Source of the DNA: Salinibacillus aidingensis
GTDB lineage: Bacteria > Bacillota > Bacilli > Bacillales > Alkalibacillaceae
Assembly (NCBI RefSeq): GCF_039522525.1
Contig: NZ_BAAADO010000001.1
Location: forward strand, 496,001-560,000
Direction: 5' to 3'
DNA: 64,000 bases
Shown here: positions 43,664 through 53,137 of the stretch, piece after piece
How the letters are laid out: the number at the start of each line of letters is the position of its first letter
How positions within the stretch are numbered: position 1 is the first letter of the stretch
Program-made: the position numbers and the translations under genes
The notes under the pieces: model-generated
Seen by the model: only the letters and a program-made list of their open reading frames with translations
Databases searched by the model: none
Told to the model about the DNA's origin: nothing

Positions 43664-44342
43664 TGATCATTCTCCTCTCTATTGAACCTAAATCAGGTCG
43701 AATGGTAGATAATGACTGCAATCTATCAATTAAAATTTTATCTGTATCCTGATTAACATAAGCGCATTCCATATAAAGACCTTCTGTTTCAAAGTCGGGT
43801 GATCGACTTAAAAAGCCGGATATTCTCAACTGGGTAGGATTCATATACGCAGCTGCAATAATTGCTTTAGGATCACCTTCAATACCTGCATGGGCAATCC
43901 CGTTCAACTTTCCAAGTATGTAGACGTTTCCTGTGGCTGACACCGTGCCTCCGGGATTTACATCACCAATCAACAACAAATCTCCATGTACATGTAACTG
44001 CTGGCCTGCTCGTACAATTTTAGTAATCGCAGAGATTTCTAAATCTTTATACCAGTCTTTTGCTTCCTCTTTGGTTATAACATTGGAATAGATTTCGTTA
44101 ATAACAAGGTTGGGCTTACTCCTGACAATTTCCTGCATCTGTTCCTTCATTTCACTCGTTAAATATCGGTTTCCTGCATCTATATTAACTTTAATCACCG
44201 GCTGATCCTGATCGATTACCTTTGAGGAAAGCTTAGATTTTAATTCCTGAAGAATGTGCTCCATTGAACTTGTCTCATCAATGGTAAACGTTAGTCCATC
44301 CTTTGTTCCCTTTATTGTAACTGCTTGTTTTTTGTTTTTCAC
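43656..44342 (-). CDS. minC: septum-site determining protein MinC
   Basis: Inhibitor of FtsZ assembly, positioned by MinD. 228 aa from a GTG, 7 bases after GAGGTG. The N-terminal domain ends near residue 100. The C-terminal right-handed beta-helix contains GDLLLIGDVNPGGTVSATGNVYILGKLNGIAHAG in two short runs and binds MinD. Confidence 0.97.
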   Translation of the reverse strand: MKNKKQAVTIKGTKDGLTFTIDETSSMEHILQELKSKLSSKVIDQDQPVIKVNIDAGNRYLTSEMKEQMQEIVRSKPNLVINEIYSNVITKEEAKDWYKDLEISAITKIVRAGQQLHVHGDLLLIGDVNPGGTVSATGNVYILGKLNGIAHAGIEGDPKAIIAAAYMNPTQLRISGFLSRSPDFETEGLYMECAYVNQDTDKILIDRLQSLSTIRPDLGSIERRMING

Positions 44343-44396
44343 AGAGGTTCACCTCAATACTACTTTTTCGATAGGCACTGCTTAAAATCCTCTTAA

Positions 44397-44924
44397 CTAT
44401 GTTGAAAATTGTTCATCAGCCCATTTTTCCAATCTTTGGCGAAATATTGGATAAGTAATTAATAAAAATAACATATTGGTCAGGAGTGTTGGAATTAATC
44501 GATCATTCAGGTAAGACATCCATGTCATATCTGCATAGCCAATCATAAAATACATTACGTAAATGAGATGATCAGCAAAACAAATCCCCACAACCGTTAA
44601 TAGAAGCGTGACAATAAAGTTTGGGTGCAGGAGCTTTTTCAGTCCCAGAATGATAAACAGCGTCAAACCATAAGTGAACATATACACACCTAAAATATCG
44701 GTATATGTGAAATCAATTAGAAACCCGAAAATAACAGCATATACTAAACCATAAATGGTATGATCCTGATCAAAAAAGATGGTTATTATGATACTGAATA
44801 TCAGAATCCAGTGGGGAATCGGCTGAATATCAGCTAATAACCACTGTACTGGAATCAAACTGGTTGCCGTACTTTCCAACACCAACAATATTAATAATAT
44901 AAGAGGAAGAAATAAATGCTTCAT
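44397..44924 (-). CDS. mreD: rod shape-determining protein MreD
   Basis: Integral membrane subunit of the elongasome with MreC. 175 aa with five or six membrane segments spread over the whole chain and the conserved YGLVYAVIFGFLIDF. Start ATG overlaps the mreC stop (ATGA). Confidence 0.95.
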   Translation of the reverse strand: MKHLFLPLILLILLVLESTATSLIPVQWLLADIQPIPHWILIFSIIITIFFDQDHTIYGLVYAVIFGFLIDFTYTDILGVYMFTYGLTLFIILGLKKLLHPNFIVTLLLTVVGICFADHLIYVMYFMIGYADMTWMSYLNDRLIPTLLTNMLFLLITYPIFRQRLEKWADEQFST

Positions 44925-45820
44925 GATTCCTCCTCCTCAGATTGATCCGATTCCGGTGAGTTCATATTCCTGTCCACAACCATTACATGATTGATATCAT
45001 ACAAATCAGCTGCAGACTTGACATAGGCAACCTTCGTAAGGCCATAGGAATCCATTTCAACCGATTCAATTTCACCAATAATTAATCCCCTGGGAAACAC
45101 TCCGCCCATACCAGAGCTTACCACTAACTGCCCCTTACTAATTTCCTTATCGGTTGATTGAATGGTCAGAATAAGAGCTTCCTTTTCCTCATCATAACCC
45201 TCTATAAGGCCGAATACATCCTGCTGATTCTCCTTTTCACCATTACTCTGGACGAGTGCAGAAATCCGATTATTCCGATCAAACCCACTAAGCAGTTGAA
45301 CATCAGAAGTAAATTGATAGGCGGTTTTCACCTTACCAATCATTCCATTTGCTGTTATAACAGCCATATTTGCACGAACCCCGTGCTGTTTCCCTTTATT
45401 AATAGACAACTGCTGCATCCACATTGGTTCAGGGCTTCTAGCATTCACTGTTGCATCGATTAGATTATAGCTTTCAAGTATATCTGAATCTTTTTTCTCC
45501 AGTAACGCGCGTAATTCTTTATTTTCCTTTTCCAAAGCCTTAACATCATAAAGCAAATCCTTATACTCTGATAAACGTGACTTCAGGACCTGATTTTCCT
45601 CGAAAGTATTGGTTAATTCACTCACATCTTCAAAGATTCCACCAACAAAGTCGATGGGAACCTGAAAAATGGATTGTACCGCTCCAATTGTATCCTTTAA
45701 CAGCTCCTCAGGTAAACTGACATCGTCTCTGTCTCTGATTGAAAATCCAATTAGTGAAACTAAAAGAATAATGCTGATAAGTATAATAATTAAGGCTCTT
45801 TTCCTTAAAAAGGACCACAT
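44921..45820 (-). CDS. mreC: rod shape-determining protein MreC
   Basis: Extracytoplasmic scaffold linking MreB to wall synthesis. 299 aa: one membrane segment (about residues 8-28), a coiled coil (about 70-112, with FEENQVLKSRLSEYKDLL) and a C-terminal double beta-barrel (NKGKQHGVRANMAVITANG, VVSSGMGGVFPRGLIIGE). It lies 31 bases downstream of mreB. Confidence 0.96.
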   Translation of the reverse strand: MWSFLRKRALIIILISIILLVSLIGFSIRDRDDVSLPEELLKDTIGAVQSIFQVPIDFVGGIFEDVSELTNTFEENQVLKSRLSEYKDLLYDVKALEKENKELRALLEKKDSDILESYNLIDATVNARSPEPMWMQQLSINKGKQHGVRANMAVITANGMIGKVKTAYQFTSDVQLLSGFDRNNRISALVQSNGEKENQQDVFGLIEGYDEEKEALILTIQSTDKEISKGQLVVSSGMGGVFPRGLIIGEIESVEMDSYGLTKVAYVKSAADLYDINHVMVVDRNMNSPESDQSEEEES

Positions 45821-45851
45821 CTATGACACCTACTTCAATAAATTCTAAATA

Positions 45852-46877
45852 TTAACGTTTCCTGTTTGAAATTTTACGAAAGTGATGAAGAAAATCCAAT
45901 GATTTACCTGTTCCGATGGCTACACAATCAAGCGGATCTTCTGCCACAAAAACAGGCATTTCCGTTTCCTCACTGATTCTTTTATCCAGGTTAGATAACA
46001 ATGCACCACCACCAGCCAGAACAACACCTTTTTCCATAATATCAGCTGATAATTCCGGTGGTGTTTTTTCCAATGTACTCTTTACGACCTCAACAATGGA
46101 ATCTACCGTATCCCTTAAAGCTTCTTCAATTTCAGTATTTGAGATTTTTATGGTCTGCGGCAGGCCAGTAACCAAATCGCGTCCTCGTATTTCTATTTCA
46201 ACAGCCTCATCCACTCGCATAGCTGTTCCCAGTTCCATTTTTATAACTTCTGCTGAATGCTCACCAATTAATAACTTATACTTCTTTTTAATGTACTGAA
46301 TAATCGCATCATCCATTTCATCCCCAGCAATACGAATAGACTCACTTGTGACAATGCCACCTAAGGAAATAATGGCTACTTCCGTCGTACCTCCACCAAT
46401 ATCTACTATCATACTACCAGTAGGTTCCCATACAGGTAAACCCGCACCTATAGCAGCAGCAAAAGGTTCCGCTATTGGATAGGCTTCCTTTGCACCCGCC
46501 TGTCTTGTCGCATCAATAACGGCCCTTTCTTCAACCATCGTTATACCTGATGGCACACATACCATCACATTTGGCTTTCTTGCAAAAGGGGAGCGCCTGC
46601 GAAGGGTTTTTCCCATATAATATTTCATCATCATGGCTGTTGTTTCATAATCAGCTATGACACCATCTTTCATAGGTCTTATTACGGAAATATTGCCCGG
46701 CGTCCTTCCAATCATCGTCTTGGCACTGTTTCCTACTGCCTCAGTCTCCCCGGTTGTTACATTTTTAGCCACTACGGAAGGTTCACGTAATACAATTCCC
46801 TTTCCCTTAACGAATACTAATGTATTTGCTGTACCCAAATCAATCCCAAGGTCCTGTGCAAACCCAAATCGTGCCAC
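45852..46877 (-). CDS. mreB: actin-like cell-shape protein MreB
   Basis: Forms membrane-bound filaments that guide lateral wall synthesis. 341 aa from a GTG after GAGAGGAAG. Phosphate motifs are DLGTANTLVFVKG and VDIGGGTTEVAIISLGGI; the adenosine motif is VLAGGGALLSNLD. First gene of mreBCD-minCD, though minC has its own ribosome site after a 54-base gap. Confidence 0.98.
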   Translation of the reverse strand: MARFGFAQDLGIDLGTANTLVFVKGKGIVLREPSVVAKNVTTGETEAVGNSAKTMIGRTPGNISVIRPMKDGVIADYETTAMMMKYYMGKTLRRRSPFARKPNVMVCVPSGITMVEERAVIDATRQAGAKEAYPIAEPFAAAIGAGLPVWEPTGSMIVDIGGGTTEVAIISLGGIVTSESIRIAGDEMDDAIIQYIKKKYKLLIGEHSAEVIKMELGTAMRVDEAVEIEIRGRDLVTGLPQTIKISNTEIEEALRDTVDSIVEVVKSTLEKTPPELSADIMEKGVVLAGGGALLSNLDKRISEETEMPVFVAEDPLDCVAIGTGKSLDFLHHFRKISNRKR

Positions 46878-46929
46878 CTGAATCTTCCTCTCTGTAATGG
46901 TCTAGGATAAAACATAACCTCTTATGTAT

Positions 46930-46951
46930 AGTGTATTACAAAAAATACACT
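46930..46951. promoter_or_regulatory. dyad at the mreB promoter
   Basis: Inverted repeat AGTGTATT / AATACACT with a 6-base centre. On the - strand it overlaps a candidate -35 (TTGTAA), 18 bases upstream of TTATGT. Possible operator; the factor is unknown. Confidence 0.35.
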
Positions 46952-47043
46952 TAATAAGCGCCATCCAAGAATTAACTTGTACAAATGGCGCCCTTTTTTC
47001 TTTATTATTCAATTATACGAAAAAAACCAGAAAATAGATAGTG

Positions 47044-47733
47044 TTATAAGTAGCCTTTTTCCTTCATAGAAACATATTTTCGATCACCTATAACTAAATG
47101 ATCCAACAGCTCAATTCCGATCATTTTTCCACACTCTGAAAGTCTTTTTGTCACATGAATATCTTCCTGTGAAGGGCTGGGGTCTCCCGAGGGGTGATTG
47201 TGGGCACAGATAATAGATGCAGCGGAGCGTTTAACTGCTTCCCGATAGATTTCCCGGGGATGAACTATGGAGGCGTTTAAACTCCCTATAAAAACGGTTT
47301 GCTGATGAACTACCTGATTTTTCGTGTTTAAAAACAAAACAAGGAAATGCTCCTGATTCAGATGTCTAAGTTCTTCCATGACAAAATCTGCTCCATCTTC
47401 AGGACTTCTGATAGCATATCGTTCAGATGGCTTATAGGAATATACCCTTTTACCGATTTCAAGAGCAGCCATCAGCACAACTGCCTTTGCTTTTCCAATT
47501 CCTTTGATAGCTGTCAATTCTTCTACAGTTGCGTCTTTGAGTAACGGGAGGCCTTCAAAGTGTATAAGTAACCGATGGGATAGAGACATCACAGATTCAT
47601 TTTTTGTACCTGTACCCAATATAATGGCCAGTAAGTCCTGATTTGATAGATGATCAGACCCTAATTGCATGAGCCGTTCTCTTGGCCGGTCATTTTTAGG
47701 GACATCCTTGACAAAAACCATTTCATTAGACAA
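47044..47733 (-). CDS. radC: RadC family JAB-domain protein
   Basis: 229 aa from a TTG (47733), 8 bases after GAGAGGAG; an ATG four codons later is also possible. An N-terminal helix-hairpin-helix region (TAIKGIGKAKAVVLMAALE) is followed by a metal-binding JAB/MPN domain with HNHPSGDPSPSQED. The name is historical; a direct role in repair is doubtful and the family may be deubiquitinase-like metalloproteins. Same place as ysxA in B. subtilis. Confidence 0.95.
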   Translation of the reverse strand: MSNEMVFVKDVPKNDRPRERLMQLGSDHLSNQDLLAIILGTGTKNESVMSLSHRLLIHFEGLPLLKDATVEELTAIKGIGKAKAVVLMAALEIGKRVYSYKPSERYAIRSPEDGADFVMEELRHLNQEHFLVLFLNTKNQVVHQQTVFIGSLNASIVHPREIYREAVKRSAASIICAHNHPSGDPSPSQEDIHVTKRLSECGKMIGIELLDHLVIGDRKYVSMKEKGYL

Positions 47734-47771
47734 TAAACAAACTCCTCTCACATTTTTATATAAATAATAAA

Positions 47772-48350
47772 TTATTGAAATACAGGGAGAATATCGTATT
47801 TTCTCAGTTCTTTAACAACAAGCGAAATAGGAAGGCCAACGACATTGTAATAATCACCGATAATTCTTTTTACAAGTATGGATCCAGGTCCCTGAATTCC
47901 ATAGGCACCAGCCTTATCGAAGGGTTCCCCTGTAGATAAATAGGACTCAATCTCTTCTTTTGAAAGTGGCCAGAACTCGACCTCCGTCTTTTGGGTAAAA
48001 ACCTCTTCATGCTTACCCGTCCGAATCATAAAGCCTGTCCACACCTCGTGACGTTTCCCGCTTAATAAGGACAGCATATGGTGTGCTTCATCTGTATCGT
48101 TTGGTTTTTCAAAAATCTGCTTATTACAGGATACAACTGTATCAGCTGATAAAATCACTTCCTTCTCATCCTTTAGTACAGTTTCTCTGCCTTTTAGGCG
48201 AGCGAGCTGCTTTACTTTTTCCTCTGGCAAAACGGAATGAATGGAAGACTCATCGACTTCCGGCTTTCGGATTATAAAAGGAATATTCACCTGTTTAAGT
48301 AATTCCTGCCGTCTTGGTGAAGATGATGCTAAGACAAGTTGAAATGACAT
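47772..48350 (-). CDS. maf: Maf nucleotide pyrophosphatase
   Basis: Hydrolyses non-canonical or dTTP/UTP nucleotides to monophosphates; linked to septum formation when overexpressed. 192 aa. The signature ASSSPRRQELL at residues 8-18, the catalytic LSADTVV and the C-terminal GAYGIQGPGSILVKRIIGDYYNVVG (split by family) are present. ATG after GGAGG. Confidence 0.96.
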   Translation of the reverse strand: MSFQLVLASSSPRRQELLKQVNIPFIIRKPEVDESSIHSVLPEEKVKQLARLKGRETVLKDEKEVILSADTVVSCNKQIFEKPNDTDEAHHMLSLLSGKRHEVWTGFMIRTGKHEEVFTQKTEVEFWPLSKEEIESYLSTGEPFDKAGAYGIQGPGSILVKRIIGDYYNVVGLPISLVVKELRKYDILPVFQ

Positions 48351-48519
48351 AATTAAAACCTCCGGAAAACGAATGAACTTGATGATAAATATAGTTTAAT
48401 CAATTTTGCTCAGCATTACAAAAAGGTAAAATCCCATATCAGCTGATTAGATATAAATAAAACGATCAAACCGGATTCAAAAATTCATTTATTTATTGAG
48501 ATATAGAAGAGTTTTTTAA

Positions 48520-48575
48520 TTTCGGGGAGTTTTTAGCGGTGTCTGTCACGACCCGAATTTTGTCGAACGTTAAAT
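48520..48575. repeat. possible solitary REP-like element
   Basis: TTCGGG and CCCGAA pair around GTGTCTGTCAC, which contains its own GTG/CAC arms, followed by TTTTGTCGAA. I recall similar GGTGYCTGKCAC...TTTTGTCGAA segments as scattered repeats in Bacillaceae. Only one copy is seen in this window. Confidence 0.4.
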
Positions 48576-48577
48576 TG

Positions 48578-48615
48578 AGAAATGGCTGAATCAGGGATTT
48601 GATTCAGCCATTTCT
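48578..48615 (-). terminator. terminator of spoIIB
   Basis: Perfect 16-bp stem AGAAATGGCTGAATCA / TGATTCAGCCATTTCT with a 6-base loop, touching the spoIIB stop codon. Confidence 0.85.
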
Positions 48616-49598
48616 TATTTATTCAAATACTTCTCATAATCGTGAAGGATGCGAATCAGCTGATGCTGTTGCTGCCATTTTTCATCTTGTGAAAGGTTCA
48701 GCAGTGACTGAATGGAAACGGATAATGCTTCAGCCTCTTTGGATATGGACTCAGGCTTCTTTTGATACCATTGTTCCATTTTAGTTTTTAATTCTGAGAG
48801 ATTACTATCAGGTTGTGAAAAAAGCGGAAGAGCTTCTTCCCAGTAACCCATTCCTTCTTTTACCCAGGCACCCTCCGCTTCAGCAGTCTCATGTTCACCG
48901 CCGGCTACGTTCCAGGCCTTTACGTACGTATCCTTCTCCGGATCAAATCCAAGGCTGTCCATGCTTGCCTCCACGTTTTTAATATCATCATCTGTCATAG
49001 CTACGCCTGCAAATAAATAATACTGATCTTCTCTTTGCCAAATGTATGGATGTACACCTGATTCCTTAAATATTGTCTGTCTTTCCTCAGCTTTAGCCTG
49101 TGTTGAATAAACGCCGACCTGAACAACCTGTGGTTCATAGCCATTAAATTGGACGACTGTCCCCTGTGAAGTTTCAGCATCATTAGCAGCAGCTGATGTT
49201 TCTTCGGCTGAAGGATTATCTGTATTTTGTGTACCGCCAGCCTCCTCGTTTTCATCAACTCCAACGCCTGAAAGAACTCGTAACATAATAAATCCTAAAA
49301 GCGATCCTACAACAATCGCTGATGCGCCGGCAATTAAGAGCCGTTTCACGCTCGGAATCATTGAGAAAACGGATTTCTTTCCTTTGTAATTTCTTTTTAA
49401 AACTTCTATTTTTGGCGGTTCAAAGTCATAGGCCGTTTTTTGACCTTCATTAAAGGAGTCTGTTTCACTTGTTTTATCTAAAGCGGCAGCCATTTCTTCT
49501 TTTACGTTCTCGTCAACGGAGGATAAATGCTCTTGATCTTGGTCTTCTTTTTCTTTTCCATTAATTCTTATTGAAATATGGTTCTGTTTCTTGTCCAT
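48615..49598 (-). CDS. spoIIB: SpoIIB-like sporulation protein with SPOR domain
   Basis: 327 aa from the ATG at 49598 (MDKKQNHISIRING), after GGTGGGG. A cytoplasmic acidic N terminus is followed by one membrane segment (about residues 87-107, LLIAGASAIVVGSLLGFIML), a low-complexity linker and a SPOR-type peptidoglycan-binding domain (VVQVGVYSTQAKAEERQ, YYLFAGVAMTDDDI). SpoIIB helps septal wall thinning and engulfment. Its place next to maf is as in B. subtilis. Confidence 0.88.
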   Translation of the reverse strand: MDKKQNHISIRINGKEKEDQDQEHLSSVDENVKEEMAAALDKTSETDSFNEGQKTAYDFEPPKIEVLKRNYKGKKSVFSMIPSVKRLLIAGASAIVVGSLLGFIMLRVLSGVGVDENEEAGGTQNTDNPSAEETSAAANDAETSQGTVVQFNGYEPQVVQVGVYSTQAKAEERQTIFKESGVHPYIWQREDQYYLFAGVAMTDDDIKNVEASMDSLGFDPEKDTYVKAWNVAGGEHETAEAEGAWVKEGMGYWEEALPLFSQPDSNLSELKTKMEQWYQKKPESISKEAEALSVSIQSLLNLSQDEKWQQQHQLIRILHDYEKYLNK

Positions 49599-49786
49599 TT
49601 TTTCCCCACCTTGACTAGCAAAATTATACAGCATACAAAACTCATCAAAGTTCTTCTCTGATGAGTTATCTTTTTATGCATCTATTACCTTACCACGTCT
49701 ATGAAAAAAACGTTGTCGGTGATTGTCTAATCCGATTAGAATTTCATCAAAGATTTTCCTGAAAAATCTACATAAAGTGAGACTTC

Positions 49787-49820
49787 AATTCGTGGGGGGT
49801 TCCTTATCCCCCCGCGGATT
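49787..49820. other. very stable isolated hairpin upstream of spoIIB
   Basis: Arms AATTCGTGGGGGG (49787-49799) and CCCCCCGCGGATT (49808-49820) pair over 13 positions, two of them G-T, around TTCCTTAT. There is no T-run on either side, so it is not a plain terminator. It lies in the 49599-49943 gap, which otherwise holds no gene that I can see. The gap also has a weaker hairpin, ACTCATCA/TGATGAGT near 49642-49668. Confidence 0.7.
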
Positions 49821-49913
49821 GTTAGCGAAACTTACCAGGGCCTTACGAGATGTTCACCCACCTCCCTCATTCATCTTACTAATACTCTGAAGAACAGACC
49901 TTATTTTTATGGA

Positions 49914-49946
49914 CAAAAAAACACCTGGTATCTGCACCAGGTGTTA
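49914..49946 (-). terminator. terminator of the diguanylate cyclase gene
   Basis: Stem ACACCTGGT / ACCAGGTGT with a 6-base loop and a T-run (seven) on the - strand, overlapping the stop region. Confidence 0.85.
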
Positions 49947-51680
49947 CATTTGAATGACTTTCTCATAGGTAGCCACTCTGTTTCGTCCATTATTTTTCGC
50001 TCCGACATACATGGCACGATCAGCATGACGGATCAATTCACGTGGATCATCACAATCATTTGGAAATGTTGCAACTCCAATACTCGCTGTAACTTCAATC
50101 TTGATAGGCTTTCCAATGTCTGAAATATGCTGCTTAAGTTCAAAAGGTTCCTCACTGATCACGCGCCGGATATTTTCAGCATGAAAGAGTGCTTCATCCT
50201 TACCCTTTCCTCTCAAAAGAATGACAAATTCTTCTCCGCCGTATCTGGCAACAATTTCATTCGGAAAGGTATTTTCCAAGCGTGCAGCAAGTTCCCGGAG
50301 AACCTCATTTCCACTTTCATGACCGTATGTATCATTTACCTGTTTGAAATGATCCAGGTCCAGCAGGATTAAAGATTGGTCCTCATGCAGACCTTTCGCT
50401 TCCATATCCTCAAACAGCTGCTGAATATATTCCTCAAAATATCGGTAATTATAAAGCTTTGTTAATGGACACCGTTCACTCTTCTGTTTTGTCGTTTCAT
50501 AATGACGGGCATTTTCAATGGCTACAGCAAGATAATTGGCCAATATTTCTACTAACATATACTGATATTTTTCATAAGCTCTTTTCCGCTTTGAAGCAAC
50601 TGTAATGACTCCTACAACTTTCTCATTTCTCCAGATAGGGACGGAAATGATACTTTCAGCGTCATGTGGCAAAGAAGGATCAGGAAGAATCATATCCCAC
50701 TTGGCCCGATTTTTATAATATAAACCTTCTCCTCCACCATAAACGGTTCCACTGATTCCCTGAAACTTTTTCAAATGGAATGAAGTATGGTGTCCTTGCG
50801 GGGTATCCCCCATTACCCGAATGAGAGTTAAACTTTCATTTGAGTTCAATACATCATAAATGTAAGCATAATCAACATACAACAGCTTACTTACTTCCTC
50901 TACAAATATATCCAAGACCTCTTTTACATTCAGTTTCCCCGTTAACTTATGCCCAATTTGACTCGTTCTTCTCATATAATTATTCATTCTTTGGGAAGAG
51001 AAATAGTTCTGAATAATGACAGAAAACGTGACAAAGGGAATTCCAACAAAATAGATGGCTCCAGCTCCCAGTTCGATATACAGCAAATACAGTACATATC
51101 CAACAGGTATCGTTAATCCGGAAGTCAGCATGTCCCAAAATAAGGACTTGGAAAAAAACCTTTCCCGCTGTGATGTCATATACATTTTGAGCAGGTGCAA
51201 TAATACCTGATTCGCAAAAATAATCGCTAAAATATATCCAATGATAGGAAACTGCTGCTCAAAAGTAAAATCCACTATTTTTTGATGAGTTCCGCCTAAT
51301 AAATAATATATGGCCGCCCCAATAATAGAGGTTAATAGAAACAGAGTTAAGTTGGCAGGTATACGAAATAATTGATCCTTACCAGGTCTAAGCTTAGTGA
51401 GCAGGACACATACGGCTATTTGTGTTAATACAATTTCTGCAAATAAACCAAAGTGTAAGAAAACCGCAAAGCTTATTCCATGAATGAAGAATATGGGAGT
51501 GCCTCCAACAATGATGGGAAAAAGGGATACGATACACATTAGAATGCCAAATGAAACAATATCAAACCATCTGCCATCCAGGTTCATTATGGGGGCAGTT
51601 ACTTGATAAATGTAGAAAATCAGAGATGGCCAGATAAGGAGCCAAAGAATCCAAATCAATAATTTTTTCTGTTTTGTCAT
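49944..51680 (-). CDS. membrane diguanylate cyclase with GAF domain
   Basis: Makes cyclic di-GMP from two GTP in response to an unknown signal. 578 aa from the ATG at 51680 (MTKQKKLLIW), 6 bases after GGGAGATG. Seven or so membrane segments fill residues 1-220, a GAF-type sensor domain lies at about 235-390 and a GGDEF domain at about 410-575 with YNYRYFEEYI, LILLDLDHFKQVNDTYGH and the active RYGGEEFVILL. No RxxD inhibitory site is seen five residues before GGEEF. The gene occupies the place of comC in B. subtilis. Confidence 0.93.
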   Translation of the reverse strand: MTKQKKLLIWILWLLIWPSLIFYIYQVTAPIMNLDGRWFDIVSFGILMCIVSLFPIIVGGTPIFFIHGISFAVFLHFGLFAEIVLTQIAVCVLLTKLRPGKDQLFRIPANLTLFLLTSIIGAAIYYLLGGTHQKIVDFTFEQQFPIIGYILAIIFANQVLLHLLKMYMTSQRERFFSKSLFWDMLTSGLTIPVGYVLYLLYIELGAGAIYFVGIPFVTFSVIIQNYFSSQRMNNYMRRTSQIGHKLTGKLNVKEVLDIFVEEVSKLLYVDYAYIYDVLNSNESLTLIRVMGDTPQGHHTSFHLKKFQGISGTVYGGGEGLYYKNRAKWDMILPDPSLPHDAESIISVPIWRNEKVVGVITVASKRKRAYEKYQYMLVEILANYLAVAIENARHYETTKQKSERCPLTKLYNYRYFEEYIQQLFEDMEAKGLHEDQSLILLDLDHFKQVNDTYGHESGNEVLRELAARLENTFPNEIVARYGGEEFVILLRGKGKDEALFHAENIRRVISEEPFELKQHISDIGKPIKIEVTASIGVATFPNDCDDPRELIRHADRAMYVGAKNNGRNRVATYEKVIQM

Positions 51681-51787
51681 ATACAGCATCTCCCAGACCC
51701 TTTTTTACAAAACCTTGCTAACAAAACCCCGAATTCGATCCTTTAAATAATCAAAAATCCTGAATTCAATGTTTTCAAATATTAAAA

Positions 51788-53101
51788 TTATTTTATCATA
51801 TTTTTTGAAAAATGTTCAAAATGTTGTCTAACTTTTGAAATAAAATATAAAGAGCCTGAGATAATGATCAATTCATGAGCCGGATCAATACGGCCGATTT
51901 CCTGTCTGATCGCTTCCTTCCAATCTGCTCTATATTCCTTTTTGGGGTGCTGACTCAGATGATATAAATGGTCTGCTTCTGAAGCACGATCAAAAGAAAA
52001 GGATGTAAACACGATTTTCTCAAAACTTTTATCCAATAAAGGCATGACAGCATCCAGGGATTTATCCTTCATCATGGAAAAGATCAGATTTTTCTTATGG
52101 TTGGGATAAAACCGCTGAAGCGTCTGGATGAGTGAAACCACCCCTTCCCTATTGTGTGCCCCATCAATAATAACAGGAGGTTTACTGACCAGAACTTCAA
52201 ATCTTCCTGGCCATTTTGTTCTCTTTAAACCCTCTCTAATTAAGGCAATATCCGGTTTAATGGAATTCCTGGAACATACGTTTAAAAACGTCTGTAAAGC
52301 AAGGACTGCATTTTGAACCTGATGATGACCTTTCATCTGAATCATTAGCTCAGGAAAGCTGTGTTGTTCTGACTGAAAGGTGAACACTTCTCCTTCCTTA
52401 TGTACATGATCATTTCCTATATAGGTGAATGCCTCTCCAAGCTGACTTATTGGTGCATTCATACTTTCAGCCTTTTCTTTAATAACCTTAAGTGCTTCTG
52501 TTTGATCAACAGAAGATATCAGGGGGACATTCCTTTTTATAATCCCTGCTTTTTCAGCGGCGATTTGTTTATAGGTATCACCAAGGATATGCGTATGATC
52601 AAGTCCTATATTCGTTATAACCGTAGCAATTGGTTGCACAATATTGGTCGAATCCAGTCTTCCTCCCAAGCCCGTTTCCCATATTACGAAGTCGAGGGAT
52701 TGGTCTGAAAAATAACTAAATGCCATTGCCGTAATCACTTCAAATTCGGTGGGAGGACCCCATTGCGTCTTTTCCAGGTCTTCACAAAGTGGCTTTATTT
52801 TCTCAACGAGCTTAACCATTTCCTTATCGGTTATCGGGATTCCGTTTACACTTATACGTTCATTAAATTTTATCAGATAGGGTGAGGTGAAGGTTCCTAC
52901 TGAAAAATGATGTGCTTCAAATAAATTTCGCAAAAATGACAGCGTCGATCCTTTACCGTTCGTTCCAGCGATATGAATACTATTGATGTGCTGTTCAGGA
53001 TGACCCAATTTCTCCATCAGCCACTCCATTCGTTCAAGACCAGGTCTGATTCCAAACTTTGTACGTTCACGGATCCATTCAATTGCCTCATTATACTCCA
53101 T
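51788..53101 (-). CDS. folC: folylpolyglutamate synthase / dihydrofolate synthase
   Basis: Adds glutamate to dihydropteroate and to folates, with ATP. 437 aa from the ATG at 53101 (MEYNEAIEWIRER), 8-9 bases after GAGGGA; an ATG two codons earlier is closer to the site. The P-loop is HIAGTNGKGSTLSFL, with LDFVIWETGLGGRLDSTN and IIDGAHNREGV. It follows valS, the normal Bacillus order. Confidence 0.96.
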   Translation of the reverse strand: MEYNEAIEWIRERTKFGIRPGLERMEWLMEKLGHPEQHINSIHIAGTNGKGSTLSFLRNLFEAHHFSVGTFTSPYLIKFNERISVNGIPITDKEMVKLVEKIKPLCEDLEKTQWGPPTEFEVITAMAFSYFSDQSLDFVIWETGLGGRLDSTNIVQPIATVITNIGLDHTHILGDTYKQIAAEKAGIIKRNVPLISSVDQTEALKVIKEKAESMNAPISQLGEAFTYIGNDHVHKEGEVFTFQSEQHSFPELMIQMKGHHQVQNAVLALQTFLNVCSRNSIKPDIALIREGLKRTKWPGRFEVLVSKPPVIIDGAHNREGVVSLIQTLQRFYPNHKKNLIFSMMKDKSLDAVMPLLDKSFEKIVFTSFSFDRASEADHLYHLSQHPKKEYRADWKEAIRQEIGRIDPAHELIIISGSLYFISKVRQHFEHFSKNMIK

Positions 53102-53137
53102 GGTCATTCCCTCACTTTATGTGGATTCAGTAACTGC

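Noticed and set aside
46958..47000. GCGCCAT/ATGGCGC hairpin followed by T-run on the + strand
   Set aside because: No + strand gene ends there, and on the - strand the T-run is distant, so I did not call it a terminator of radC.
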